A stretch of 64,000 bases of DNA. Origin: Chrysophaeum taylorii. Its lineage: Eukaryota; Sar; Pelagophyceae; Pelagomonadales; Pelagomonadaceae. The position numbers and the translations under genes are program-made. The DNA lies in NCBI GenBank assembly GCA_029834535.1, contig JAQMWT010000381.1, forward strand, positions 1 to 64,000, read 5' to 3'. Below, one piece after another: positions 42,320-52,200 of this stretch; position 1 is the first letter of the stretch, and the number at the start of each line of letters is the position of its first letter. Below the pieces are notes generated by a model. That model worked only from the letters and a program-made list of their open reading frames with translations, searched no databases and was not told where the DNA came from.

Positions 42320-43090
42320 TTGTGGCGCGAGGTGGGGGAGGATGCACCGCCTGGATTCGCGTCCTTCCATGTCGCAGAGCTCAGGCGCGAGGCGCACGGC
42401 GCCTTTCGCGTGTTTGCGCTGCGCGTTTCACCCACTCGCACAACTTGGCTCAACGAGGCTCTCGTGACGCTGAGCGCAGAACTCGAAGCGGCAGACCCAA
42501 AGGGTATCGTCGCGAGCAACAGCAGCCGCGCGTGGCACAGCAGCACAAACCTCTTCCAACGGAGCGATGAGGCTGTCCGCGACCTACGATGCTTGGTGAC
42601 GTCGGCTGCCCGGCGGTGCGAAGCGTTCGATGCCGAATGCGCCGCCGCGCCACCGCGCGCCCTCCACGATTGTGGGCCCATCGAATCTTGGGTGAACGTC
42701 AGTCGTCTTGGTGGCGGCAACCGTCTGCATATTCACGATGGTTACACGTGGAGCGGTGTCTATGTTGCGAAAACTGCCGCCGCCGGTCGGCTCTATCTAG
42801 TGCCGAATGCAGACTCTACCTGGACGTTGACGGCCGACGAAATTGCACGCTTTGTCCCGAGCCGTAGTGCGCCAATGACAGCGACAATAGACCCCGAGCC
42901 CGGCCTTCTTGTCTTTTTCCCATCTTGGGTGCCGCACTTGGTTGAGCCGGTGGCCCTCGGTGAACAAGGGGCTAGCATCGCCGCGGACACACCGCTCCGC
43001 GTCTCTATCGCCTTCAACATCGCGCGCGTCAAAAAGCCAGCCGCGTCCTCGATCGACGACTATTTCTTGTTTGAACACGTGGTTGACTGA
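42320..43090 (+). CDS. Putative 2OG-Fe(II) oxygenase
   Basis: The protein is at least 256 aa. 'WVNVSRLGGGNRLHIHDGYT' followed by 'SGVYVAK', 'GLLVFFPSWVPHLVEPV' and 'LRVSIAFNIARV' fit the 2OG-Fe(II) oxygenase family in which the HxH/D and distal His bind iron and the Arg of RxSIAFN binds 2-oxoglutarate. Similar proteins in bacteria and algae are annotated only as putative oxygenases, so the substrate is unknown. No in-frame ATG is found upstream of the conserved part: the frame is open back to ~42230 but lacks ATG, so a 5' exon is missing or the gene has lost its start, perhaps when Helitron copy C inserted. Codon use is like its neighbours. Confidence 0.75.
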   Translation: MWREVGEDAPPGFASFHVAELRREAHGAFRVFALRVSPTRTTWLNEALVTLSAELEAADPKGIVASNSSRAWHSSTNLFQRSDEAVRDLRCLVTSAARRCEAFDAECAAAPPRALHDCGPIESWVNVSRLGGGNRLHIHDGYTWSGVYVAKTAAAGRLYLVPNADSTWTLTADEIARFVPSRSAPMTATIDPEPGLLVFFPSWVPHLVEPVALGEQGASIAADTPLRVSIAFNIARVKKPAASSIDDYFLFEHVVD

Positions 43091-43189
43091 GTCGCCCAAT
43101 TTGTTCGCTCGAAGGATGCTACCTCATGAAGTACTCACCGAAATTATATAGACAGCTCAAACCAGGCACTCGCACAGAGCGCCCGAATA

Positions 43190-44076
43190 AAAGAAGAGAA
43201 GAGTTGTGGGTCGGTAGGTCCAGCGCACGCGTATCGGGTTACGCTCCCGCTGACACCCAGCCACGGACCTCGGCGTTCCTCCCAAGACGGTAGCATTCTC
43301 ATTGTCGCCAGTAACCGCTAGTGATGTGCGTCCACTTCTGTACCTCAAAATGTGGACGTTCTTGAATTGCCCGAGAGCACAGAGTCCGTTCTTCCCAGGG
43401 ACCCTAGTTGGCGCGCGCCTATTTGAGGACATCAAGGTGGCCGTCATATGCTGCGTGGTGCACGTTGCTTCGTTCCACAGGCACCCGTTGGCAGGCGCGC
43501 CCATTTCAAGATATCAAAACGTCCGCCTTGAGCTAGCTCCCGAGGACCACGCGTCCTCGTCCCACGGACACTCGTTTGCACGCGCCCACCGGAGGACACA
43601 CATCAAGCCTGATTCAAGGTGGCAGCCTCGAGCCGTCGAGGAGCTCGTCCGCACAATCCACGAGCCCCCATTTGACCGAATGCACTTGAGGATATCGATA
43701 CGGCAAGCACCACCAGCTTCGCCCGAAAGCTCACCTCCCCGCTCGCACATCCGTTGGCACCGTTGGTTGACGCGCGCCCACTTGAGGACTTCGAGACGGG
43801 CAGCCGGCTGCATGATTGCACATCTATCAGTCAAACGGACACCAGTGGGCTGGAGCGCGCGTCGTTGGAGAACTTGGAGGTGAAGCTGATCACTAGCAAG
43901 CCAATCGATCCCATGGTCAGCCGCTGGCCCGCGCGCCCACTGGAAGACCTCGAGGTGGCCAGCGTCAGCTGCGTTGTGATGATTTCCTCTTTACGCATCG
44001 GCCCACTTGGAAAAGCGTCGAGCAGCCATGTCCCACGATGTGAGAGTGGTGGTACTGGAGGAAGCAGTCGATCCAT
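43190..44076 (-). pseudogene. Decayed ankyrin-repeat gene ('LEVLKWAR' type)
   Basis: The minus strand has at least five ankyrin-like units at ~85-95 bp spacing in shifting frames: 'AGHLEVFQWARGPAADHG' (~43960), 'ARLEVLKWARVNQRCQRM' (~43790), 'RIDILKCIRSNGGSW' (~43690), 'CVLRWARANECPWDED' (~43590) and 'DILKWARLPTGACGT' (~43510). They match the GHLEVLKWARxNGCPWDExT repeat, common in stramenopile and giant-virus genomes. Frames change between units and stops occur, so it is not a working gene. The plus strand shows the same period as a pseudo-repeat, which is only its antisense. Confidence 0.75.
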
Positions 44077-44646
44077 ATGAACGCGCCAATCTCCATAGAT
44101 TCCTTGAGCTCATTTTTTCGGTTCCATATGGATTCAGTCATACAGGACGTGGCAACACTCGGATTCTTCGATGATTTTTAATGGTCGTAGTAGTCGTGGC
44201 CTGGGACCATGAGCGGTATTTCGCTCGCGCTTATGGTGCTCGACGTCAACCTAGTCGAAGAGCCTGGGGACTTCACCGAGGTGTGATAGAACCGCGACGC
44301 GCATCGTCGGCCGCGCCGTTGAGAAGTGCGTTCGCCCCTCAGATTATTACAATGGACCCTACTTTTTTTTCGTGAGACAGACCCTAAAAAAAAGAATATG
44401 AAATTTCACCCTAGACCCTAATATGTGTTTATTTTCGGTGCATCATCATCACCAACGGTAGGGATGTTGATCATCAAAGTCGTCGTCGCGACGCTGTTGA
44501 TGAGGGTGATCGAGGGGTCGTTGGTCGCGTCGATGCGCGAGTATTGTGTGTGAGTATTCTCGGGTCGATCTCTCCCATCGCGCTAGCTTAGGTGTCGCGC
44601 GAACGAGACTGGCGTGGGCGAGCCTCAGAAACTGGGGCTCGGACCG
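44077..44646. other. Region between the ankyrin pseudogene and the GT64 gene
   Basis: This 570-bp AT-richer region has a TTTTTTTTCG and AAAAAAAAG patch near 44365-44392. The GT64 frame is open from 44614 but has its first ATG at 44647, so a 5' exon may lie here. Confidence 0.4.
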
Positions 44647-45924
44647 ATGTTTGGAAGGTCGTGCGACGTCGACGCCGGCGCGCTCGAAGCGCGCGCGAGC
44701 GACCCACCAAAGCTGACGGTTGTGGTGATGGCGTACCTGCCGGAGATGGCGTGGCGCCTCGACGAGTTGGTCTGCGCGTACTCGCGGACGCCCGCGGTGG
44801 TCGCCAAGGTGCTGGTCATATGGAACGGTCCGAACGATGGCGCGCCCACGAGCCTGACGTGCGGCAGCGAGTGGCGCGAGACGCGGAGCGGGCGGCGCGG
44901 CGCGCTCGGATCGTCGTCGGTCGAGATCGTCGTCCAGGAGCGGAACACGCTCCTGAACCGGTACCGGCACGCGGCGCGGATCAAGACCGAAGCGGTGTTG
45001 CTCCAGGACGACGACGTCGTGCACTCGCCGACTGCGCTCCGCGCCTTCGCGTGGATGCACCTCGCCGCGCCGCGACAGATTCTGGGTGTCCCTCCCGAGC
45101 GCGACTACGAACACCGGCCGGAACGAGAGGCGAAATATCAGTTTGCCTACATCTTCCATCCTCGCGGCGGGCCCTACTCGTTTCTCCTCGGCCAGACCTC
45201 GATCCTCTCGAAGAGCTACCTGAACCAGTTCCTTGCGGGGGCTCCCCGATCCTCGCTCTCCTACATTCTCTCCCACAAGCCCACGTGCGAGGACCTCACT
45301 CTGCACTTCTTCGTCGCCAACGCCACGAAACTCCCGCCCGCCGTCTTCGCCGACTTGAGGCCCCGAATGGTCTCGGGCCCCAAGACGGCGCAGATGCACT
45401 CCTCGACGAGAAAGCGCGCTTGGAACAACCGTCGCGCGCGCTGCCTCGACCGCCTCGTCAAGGACTTTGGGGGGGGCATCCCCCTCAAAAAGTCGCGGTG
45501 CCGCTTGCAGGGCAACTTCTCGGCACGCCGCGATCCCATCCTCAGTCGCGCCTACGACCTTCCCGTCGCCGCAACCGACGACGTCGCGCCATCGCCGCGC
45601 CGCCGCGAAAGGAAGAAACGTCACCTTCCTCCTCTTCCTCCTGAGGAGGAGGAGGCGGAGGAGGAGGAGGAGAGTCGGGTGGCAAGGCCCGACGACGACG
45701 ACGACGACGAAGAGCCTCGACGGGAGGAGGTTCCCGCGCCACAAGGCGAAAATTTTTCGACAGAGCACGACGCGCCGTCGGCACGACGACGACGACAGCG
45801 ACGCCGCCCGAACAAAAAAAAGAAACAGCAAGAGCGCCTCCTTCTCCTCGAGCGTCGGACCTTCTTCCAATCTCCCAATGATCGTCGCGCCGACCTCGTC
45901 GCGCCGTCTCGCCTTTATTATTAA
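44647..45924 (+). CDS. Glycosyltransferase family 64 (exostosin/EXTL2-like)
   Basis: The protein is about 425 aa from the first ATG. 'KLTVVVMAYLPEMAWRLDEL', 'VLVIWNGPNDGAPT', 'RNTLLNRYRHAARIKTEAVL', then 'LQDDDVVHSPTALRAFAWM' with the DDD metal/UDP-sugar motif, 'RQILGVPPERDYE', 'YSFLLGQTSILSKSYLNQFL' and 'PTCEDLTLHFFVAN' follow the GT64 domain of EXT/EXTL2 proteins, which transfer GlcNAc or GalNAc from UDP-sugars. The domain spans residues ~20-290. The C-terminal ~140 residues are Lys/Arg/Glu-rich, low complexity and unusual for this family. No signal anchor is visible after the ATG at 44647, although Golgi GT64 enzymes normally have one, so an upstream exon is likely. The gene ends 19 bp before the stop of IMPACT on the other strand. 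Confidence 0.85.
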   Translation: MFGRSCDVDAGALEARASDPPKLTVVVMAYLPEMAWRLDELVCAYSRTPAVVAKVLVIWNGPNDGAPTSLTCGSEWRETRSGRRGALGSSSVEIVVQERNTLLNRYRHAARIKTEAVLLQDDDVVHSPTALRAFAWMHLAAPRQILGVPPERDYEHRPEREAKYQFAYIFHPRGGPYSFLLGQTSILSKSYLNQFLAGAPRSSLSYILSHKPTCEDLTLHFFVANATKLPPAVFADLRPRMVSGPKTAQMHSSTRKRAWNNRRARCLDRLVKDFGGGIPLKKSRCRLQGNFSARRDPILSRAYDLPVAATDDVAPSPRRRERKKRHLPPLPPEEEEAEEEEESRVARPDDDDDDEEPRREEVPAPQGENFSTEHDAPSARRRRQRRRPNKKKKQQERLLLLERRTFFQSPNDRRADLVAPSRLYY

Positions 45925-45943
45925 AAAACGTTCCATCTAAACT

Positions 45944-46723
45944 TCAGGAACGTCGTTTTGAATTAGTAGCCGCAGCCTCCGCCCCGCGGCGGCGATAGCC
46001 GTTGTCCTCCAGGATGCGCTGGGTGAGCTTGGCGACGTGCTTGAAACGGTCGGGTCCCAATTTAACGCCGCCGTACCACCTCGAGACCACGACGAGGACG
46101 TCGGTAACGGCGAAGATCTCGAGGAGATGCGCAATTTTGGCGCCCGCGCCGTCTTCGCCGTCGTCGTCGTTGTCGGCGCGAATGACGTTTTTGCGGTCGT
46201 CGAGGAACCGAAAAGCACGAACGTTGTGCGTCGCACGTTTAATCTTGGATCGCTCGAGCAACGAGCCCAGGGCCCACTCGAGCTGCGATTCCGAGGTCAC
46301 ACCCATGGCGAGAAACGCCTGAAATGTCGACCTTCGGTCAACCAACGGCTCGCCGTCGACTACCGTCGCTCCTCGGGACAGATCGGCGCTATGACGCGCC
46401 GGGGGAGTCGACGCGAGGGGCGCCTCTTGAGCCGCGTCGTCGAGCCGCGCCCTCACGGCCTCGGCGACGTCGAAGATGCACACGTCGCCCACTCGCACTG
46501 CAGCTTCGGCAACGTCCGTCAACTCGCGACGCACGCGTTCCGAGACCCCCCGCGAACGCACGCTGATGCGGGGGCGCTCGACGGGATACGTCGCTGGGAG
46601 CCCAGCGACGAGCGTCACGCTCCCGATGTCGACCTCGAAGGTACCACCCGCGTCGCGAAACTCGCTCCCGAAGATTGCCGCGAGCGCTGCGGCCTCCTCC
46701 TCGGCTTCGTGGCTAACCCGCAT
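45944..46723 (-). CDS. IMPACT: IMPACT/YIH1 family protein (RWD plus UPF0029 domain)
   Basis: The protein is 259 aa. Residues 1-105 form an RWD domain ('EEEAAALAAIFGSEF', 'GLPATYPVERPRISV'), and residues ~130-235 the UPF0029/IMPACT domain ('DRRSTFQAFLAMGV', 'ATHNVRAFRF', 'VTDVLVVVSRWYGGVKLGP', 'RFKHVAKLTQRIL'). IMPACT and yeast Yih1 compete with Gcn2 for Gcn1 and so damp the amino-acid starvation response in the cytosol. Length matches yeast Yih1 (258 aa). The start at 46723 places the RWD helix at the N-terminus as in known members. A short acidic stretch in the IMPACT domain (ADNDDDGEDGAGA) is a small insertion. Head-to-head with MED6, with 10 bp between ATGs. Confidence 0.93.
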   Translation of the reverse strand: MRVSHEAEEEAAALAAIFGSEFRDAGGTFEVDIGSVTLVAGLPATYPVERPRISVRSRGVSERVRRELTDVAEAAVRVGDVCIFDVAEAVRARLDDAAQEAPLASTPPARHSADLSRGATVVDGEPLVDRRSTFQAFLAMGVTSESQLEWALGSLLERSKIKRATHNVRAFRFLDDRKNVIRADNDDDGEDGAGAKIAHLLEIFAVTDVLVVVSRWYGGVKLGPDRFKHVAKLTQRILEDNGYRRRGAEAAATNSKRRS

Positions 46724-46733
46724 AAGAAATAAT
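46724..46733. promoter_or_regulatory. 10-bp divergent gap between IMPACT and MED6 start codons
   Basis: The sequence aagaaataat is all that separates the two ATGs. Both proteins align with their families from the first residues, so no upstream coding exon is expected. The transcripts must overlap in antisense or have almost no leaders. Confidence 0.7.
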
Positions 46734-47171
46734 ATGGCGCTTTCGCTCCCAAGACACACCACTTGGAGCGACCCCGTCTGGCTGTCGCAGAACGGCGGCG
46801 TGCGGCCCGAGAACGCGATCGAATACTTCTCGCGGTCCATGTTTTGTACGCACGGCGAGGGTGCCGAGTTTCACCTAGAAGGCGTTCTGCCCCACCCCTC
46901 GGGACGCCAAGCCATCGTTATCAAGCGACGGAAACGCCGAAGTGAACACGTCAGCGACGTCCAGGCGGTCTACTACATCCTCGACGGGACAATCTTCCAG
47001 TGCCCCGGCATCCTCGAGCTCGTCACCTCGAGGCTCAGCAAGTGCGCCTACCACTTAGAAAAGGGTTTCGACGATATCCGGGCCCAATGCGAGAGACAAC
47101 AGCTCCAAAAGTTCAAGGACGACTTCAACCTCGGCGACGACGCCGACACTCCTCTCCCTACTTCGGAGGAC

Positions 47172-47205
<34 letters not shown>

Positions 47206-47249
47206 GTGTTGGTGGCCTCGAGCCCCTCGATGCTCCAATGGAACTCTGA
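46734..47249 (+). CDS. MED6: Mediator complex subunit 6
   Basis: The protein is 171 aa. 'TTWSDPVWLSQNG', 'NAIEYFSRSMFCTHGEGAEF', 'AIVIKRRKR' and 'DVQAVYYILDGTIFQCPGIL' followed by 'LVTSRLSKCAYHLEKGFDD' match MED6, a head-module subunit of Mediator that connects activators and RNA polymerase II in the nucleus. In the family the order W-x-D...W, YF..S.F and YYI..G.I(Y/F)Q.P is diagnostic. The protein is shorter than animal MED6 (about 245 aa) because it lacks the long C-terminal tail; it ends in an 11-Gln run from a CAG microsatellite (47175-47203). The ATG at 46734 is the only one that fits. Confidence 0.92.
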
Positions 47250-47889
47250 TACCTTAGCACGATTTTGAGCGTAGCCACGAAGCGCAAGGCGCGGGCTTTT
47301 TGCGTGAAAGGACGAAATTGACGCGGAGCACGACTGGGTATAACTCTATGCGCCGGTTCTGCTCATGTAATAAGGAGCGCAAAAGCTATGCTTCCTCGTG
47401 CACCCGACCAGACGGTCGGAGAGGGCGTCACTTCCGTCGACACAACACCGACAATGAACGTTATTAGATGGCGGGCACACAACGCGGGCGCGTTTCGCCA
47501 GCAGTTGCCGCGAGAACCTCCCACGCCATCACCTCATGAAGTTCGCTCGTTTCGCCCGCAACTACACGCTTCTTAACGTTACCTCCTCCGAGACCCGAAT
47601 CGAACACCAATGAGAGGCCGAGTGCCTCAAGCGCAAACACACATCCCACCGCGCTATCGACGTGCTGGTTCTCTCTTTGGTGGCTTCGGAAGACAAAGTC
47701 GCGGACTAACGGAATAGATTGATCCCACCGCTCAAAATGCGCGGCGCGGGGGCAGGGAGCGGTCCCCTCGCGACTCGAAGCCAGTCAAGTCGCATATACG
47801 ACTACCGGCGGTAGCACATGAACGCCCTGGTTTGGGTACGCCGTAGTGTCCCGGACTTCACGCATAGTGCATACATATAGAGGCCTAAC
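47250..47889. other. Intergenic region downstream of MED6
   Basis: About 640 bp in which I see only short open frames without family resemblance. Nothing else is supported. Confidence 0.5.
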
Positions 47890-49230
47890 GGCAACACCCA
47901 GCGCCGCTTGTACCTTCACAAAAGCCCATGAGTAGTACCCCCTCGGCGGCGTCACTAGACCCAAAATAACACGTCAATATACTACATCCGTAAACAAAAC
48001 CACGAGTTGTGGTCGAACGCGCTTGTTTAAATACCCTTATTATTATTGCACGTCCTCTGAGCAGTCGACCTTCACATACCCTTATTGCGGCAGCACGCGT
48101 ACAACCTTCGGACGGGGCCCATCCTCCCTTCGCCTGCCCCGCGGCTCGGCGATGACCCGGGGATGCCACCGCCTTTCAGCCACCCTTCACCTCTTCACAA
48201 AGTCCCCCAAACCCCTGAACGTGACACCTCCGCCGTCCCGGCATCCCTCGCGTCTCCACACAATCCACCAAAACCCCTCGACGCCCATACCCCCCATAGC
48301 AGTCGACTTGAAATAATCACTTTTGCGCGTTCCAGGCATCCCGCACGTCTCCATACAACCCACCAACGCCCCTCAACGCCCGTGCCCCCCGCTCGCACCC
48401 CCTCTCTTAACAGTCGACTCTTATAGACCCGTGTTGCGCCTTCCAGGAATCTCCTACGCCTCTTCACAACCCAACAAAGCCCCTCATCGCCGTGCACCCG
48501 CCTGCCACACCCTTCTTTTAGCAGTCGACTTTTTCAAGCCCATATTATTATTATGACCAATTGCGCTTACCAGGCACCCCTCACGTCTCTACGCAACCCA
48601 CCAAAGCCCGGCCCCGGCGCGCACACCCACCTCTTAGCAGTCGACCTCAAAAACCCTTATTATACACAAACCCACCAAGGCCCGCGGCCCCGCTCGCACC
48701 CCCACTCTTCGCAGTCGACTAATTAGAAGACTTATTGCGTCACCAAAGTCCCTCAACGCCAGCACCGCGCCCGCACCCCCATCCCCCTCTTAGCAGTCCA
48801 CTTTTAAAACCCTTACGACCTACGGGCGGGGCCCGTCCTCTCTTCATCTGCCCCGCGGCTCGGCGATGACCCCGACTAGGCCCCGCCTTTCAGGCATCCC
48901 CCGCGTCTTCGACCCAACCCCTGAACGGGATACCCACTTACGCCTTCCAGGCATCCCTCACGTCTCCACACAACCCACTAAAGCCCGGCTCCTGCTCGCA
49001 CACCCCGCTCTTAGCACTCGACCTTAAGAAAATTTTTTCTACATGCGTCCCTCACGTCTCCACACGACCCAAAGCCCTCAACGCTCCTTCCCCCCCTCTT
49101 AGCATTAGGCGTCGACTCTTGCAAACCCTTACCCCTTACGTCTTCTTGCGCAACGCCCCCCCACTTAGTAGTCGACACCATATTGCGACCCCCCCATCTT
49201 AGCAATCGACTAGCATATCTTCGGCAACGC
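47890..49230. repeat. Tandem array of ~100-bp units derived from a retroelement 3' tail
   Basis: Around ten degenerate units contain, in order, 'ttccaggcatccctcacgtc', 'tccacacaacccaccaaagc', a C-rich run and the box 'cctcttagcagtcgact' followed by an A/T-rich 'aaacccttatt'. Boxes are seen near 48298, 48411, 48521, 48637, 48709, 48796, 49130 and 49170. Twice (about 48100-48165 and 48830-48890) a unit also includes a GC-rich segment ('cctgccccgcggctcggcga') that equals the last codons of the retroelement ORF at 60600-60673. The same box occurs alone at 6445, 35362 and 60768. The array ends within 15 bp of the ARM gene ATG, so it covers that gene's promoter region. Confidence 0.75.
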
Positions 49231-49241
49231 CCGCATGAAAG

Positions 49242-52200
49242 ATGAACCTCGGCGAGCTTTGGAGCTGGGAGAAGCGAAAACTTGGATGCCGGATCCGGCC
49301 CGAGTCGGGCAACCCAGCTTACGACGAAATTCGCGAACAGCTGTCGCGGCTGACGGGTGTCGAGATCCCGGGCTCACAGGTCGACTCGCCCGTCCGCCAG
49401 AAGGCGGGGGTCGGGAAACCGCGACGGCCCAAAAAGTGCAACGAAGAGAGTTGCTCGACCCTTCGTCCGATCACGAGCACGACGAGCTTGCTCGCGTACC
49501 AGCAGCAACACGCCGAGCAAGCGGAGGGCGAGCTGACGTCGAAGGCTCGCAAGAACTTGCACAAAAAGTATTTTAATGTACCGCGCGGGCCCCCGGCCAA
49601 AATTATGTTCGACTTGCAGCGCGATCGCCTCCGCAATGCAATCCCCGAGGCCTTCGAGGAATTGAAGAAAAGGAAACCGCCGCCGCTGCCGAAGGGGACG
49701 AACGAGTCGCCGAGCTCTTCGTCGCAGCAGCATCAGCAAAGGCCCTCGTCCCAAGAGACCTGGAGAAGGCACGACGAGGAAGACACCAACCTGCGGAGCA
49801 AGGGCGACGAACAGTTTTCTACTGCTACGACGACTGCTCCTGCGGAAGCAATGACGAAGAGGCCGTTGTCGCCGTTTCGGTTGTACAGAGGCGATCTTTT
49901 CGGGACGCGAGGAGAGTACATGTGCGGCATCATTTACCAGTCGAGATTGGACAGCAGCGCTATGTCCGGTACGAAGATGTTGCCGCGTGTCAACACCAAC
50001 GGGATGATGGGCGAGTCTCGCAACGAGCAGAACAGGTCATCGTCGAGCGGAAGCAATGGCTCGGGGACCGACGCTAAGCCCGAGTCGAGCTCGTTGAATG
50101 CCAGCGACGACGACGACGACGACGCCACCTACGTGGAGGGGGCGGGGGGGGTCAAAATTCCTAGTAAACACTCCAACACCAACAACAAGCGGTCCTCCTC
50201 CGAAGATCCTGCTGCCATCGAAGCTAAGCTCCATTGTGCGAACAGCCTCGCGCAGTGGTCGATGCATTCTGAAAACGTCGAGCGGCTCGCGGAGGAAGGC
50301 GCTGTCGGCGCCGCGCTCGCGTTGAGCAAGGACGAACACTCGGAGATACGGAAAAGCTGTGCAAAGACGTTCAAGAACATGAGCCACCATCCGAATTTGT
50401 GCGAGCAGCTGGTCAAATTGACCGCCGTGCCGGTGATTTCGGACCTCGGTATCGCGGCGAAGGATGTTGACGTGAGCCGCGACTGTAGCTTCGCACTCGT
50501 GAATCTCACCAATATGCACGGGATGGAGGCCAAGCTCGTCGAGGACGGCATCGTCCTCGCGTTGATGAGCCTCATGAACCACCACGAAGAACTTGCAAAC
50601 ATTTGTAGCCGCGGGCTCTTCAACCTTACGTGCGTCGACAGTCCGTACCAACACATGGAGAGGGTGATGAAGGCGTTCATATCGCTCGCGAGCTCGACCC
50701 TCGCGTCTGTTAAGCACGTTTGTGCGGCAGCGTTGTGCAACATGAGTGACATCAAAGACGTCCGAAGCCGGGTGGTGGAGGAGGGCGTCGTGCAGGTGAT
50801 CGGCGTGCTCGCTCGCGGCGCCGAGGCGAGAACTCGACGCGTATGCGCCATCATCCTTCACCTGCTCGCGTCAACGCGCACGTGCCGCCCCGACATGGTG
50901 AGCAAAGGCGCGGTCCAGGTACTATACTCGCTCAGCTCTGACATCGACACAATCACGCTCCATTACATTGCGTCCGCAATCATCAAACTGGCGATGGAAG
51001 ATCAAAATTTGCCGCGGTTGGTCCACGAGGGCGGCGTCACGGCGCTCTGCAATATCTGCCTTCGGTGCCCCCACGACGCTGCGACGACCCAACTCTGCGC
51101 GTCGGCGCTCAGCTTGCTCAGTCAACAGGTGATTGGGCGCCAGGCGATTGTCCAGGAGGGCTGTGTCCCCGCGATTGTTACCTTACTCAATGAAGCCTCC
51201 GACAACTCGACGATTCGCAACGGCCTCAGCGCGTTCACCAATTTGTTGATGGACGAGGCAAACCACGACCAGGTCCTATCGCAAGGGGGTATCGCGGCTG
51301 TGATCGCGTTGTGCAGCCACAGTAGCAGCGAGATTCGCGAGGCGTGTGCCCTTGCCATGTTCAATTTCAGTCGTGGCGAGGCGTCGCGAGACGCGAGTGT
51401 CAGCGCGGCGGCCGTCCCGGCGATCATCGCCCTCAGTCGACTCCCTGAGCCGCGCACGCGCATGCGCTGCGCTGCGACGCTCTGCAAGTTTGCTTCCGTC
51501 GAACAGAACGTGGCGCTTATGGTCGAAGCTGACGTCGTCCCCGCCTTTATCGACATGCTTCAAACGCGCGATCAAGATATAGTCAAACACTGCTGCGCGG
51601 CACTGTGTCGGTTAGCGCACGAAGGAACGAGCGCGGTCATGATCGCTGAAAGCGCCGTACCCCACGTCATTGCTGGGTGTGGCGAAGGAAGCGACGCCGC
51701 GACGCGGCAATCGTGCTGCGCCGTGCTCAGCGCCGTGTCAGCGCACGAGCCGTGTCGCCGGCCGCTCTGCGAAATGGGCGCCCTCCTGGCGCTCATATCA
51801 CTCGCCCAAGATCGATCGGCTGACGACACGACGCGGTTGCGTTGCGCTGTCGCTTTTGCAAACTTGTCAAACGAGCCTTCGGTCCAGGCCGAAATGGTCG
51901 ACGCTGGCATCGTTCCCGTCATCGGTGACCTCAGCAACTCGTATTGCGAGGAGAATCAGTTGTACTGCGCACGTGCGCTGTGTAACTTGGGCAGCCATCC
52001 AGGATCGGAAGAGGCAATCGTGGAGCAAGGCGGGGTTGCTGCGCTCATGATGATTTCCATGGTGCGCGCCGTGTCACACTTTACCAAGCAGGTTTGCGCC
52101 AAGGCACTCCTCAACTTGATCTCGACGCCCCAAGTGCGCCAGCAGTGGCTCCCACAGCTCGCGAGCGACGGCCTCGTGCAGGCTGTGAGTGTCCTTTCGC

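Noticed and set aside
43302-44080. Plus-strand protein with 'ARPLEDLEV' repeats
   Set aside because: This is the antisense of ankyrin units; the minus-strand reading matches a real family.
47890-49230. CRISPR-like array
   Set aside because: Repeats are degenerate, ~100 bp, without unique spacers of constant length, and the genome is eukaryotic.
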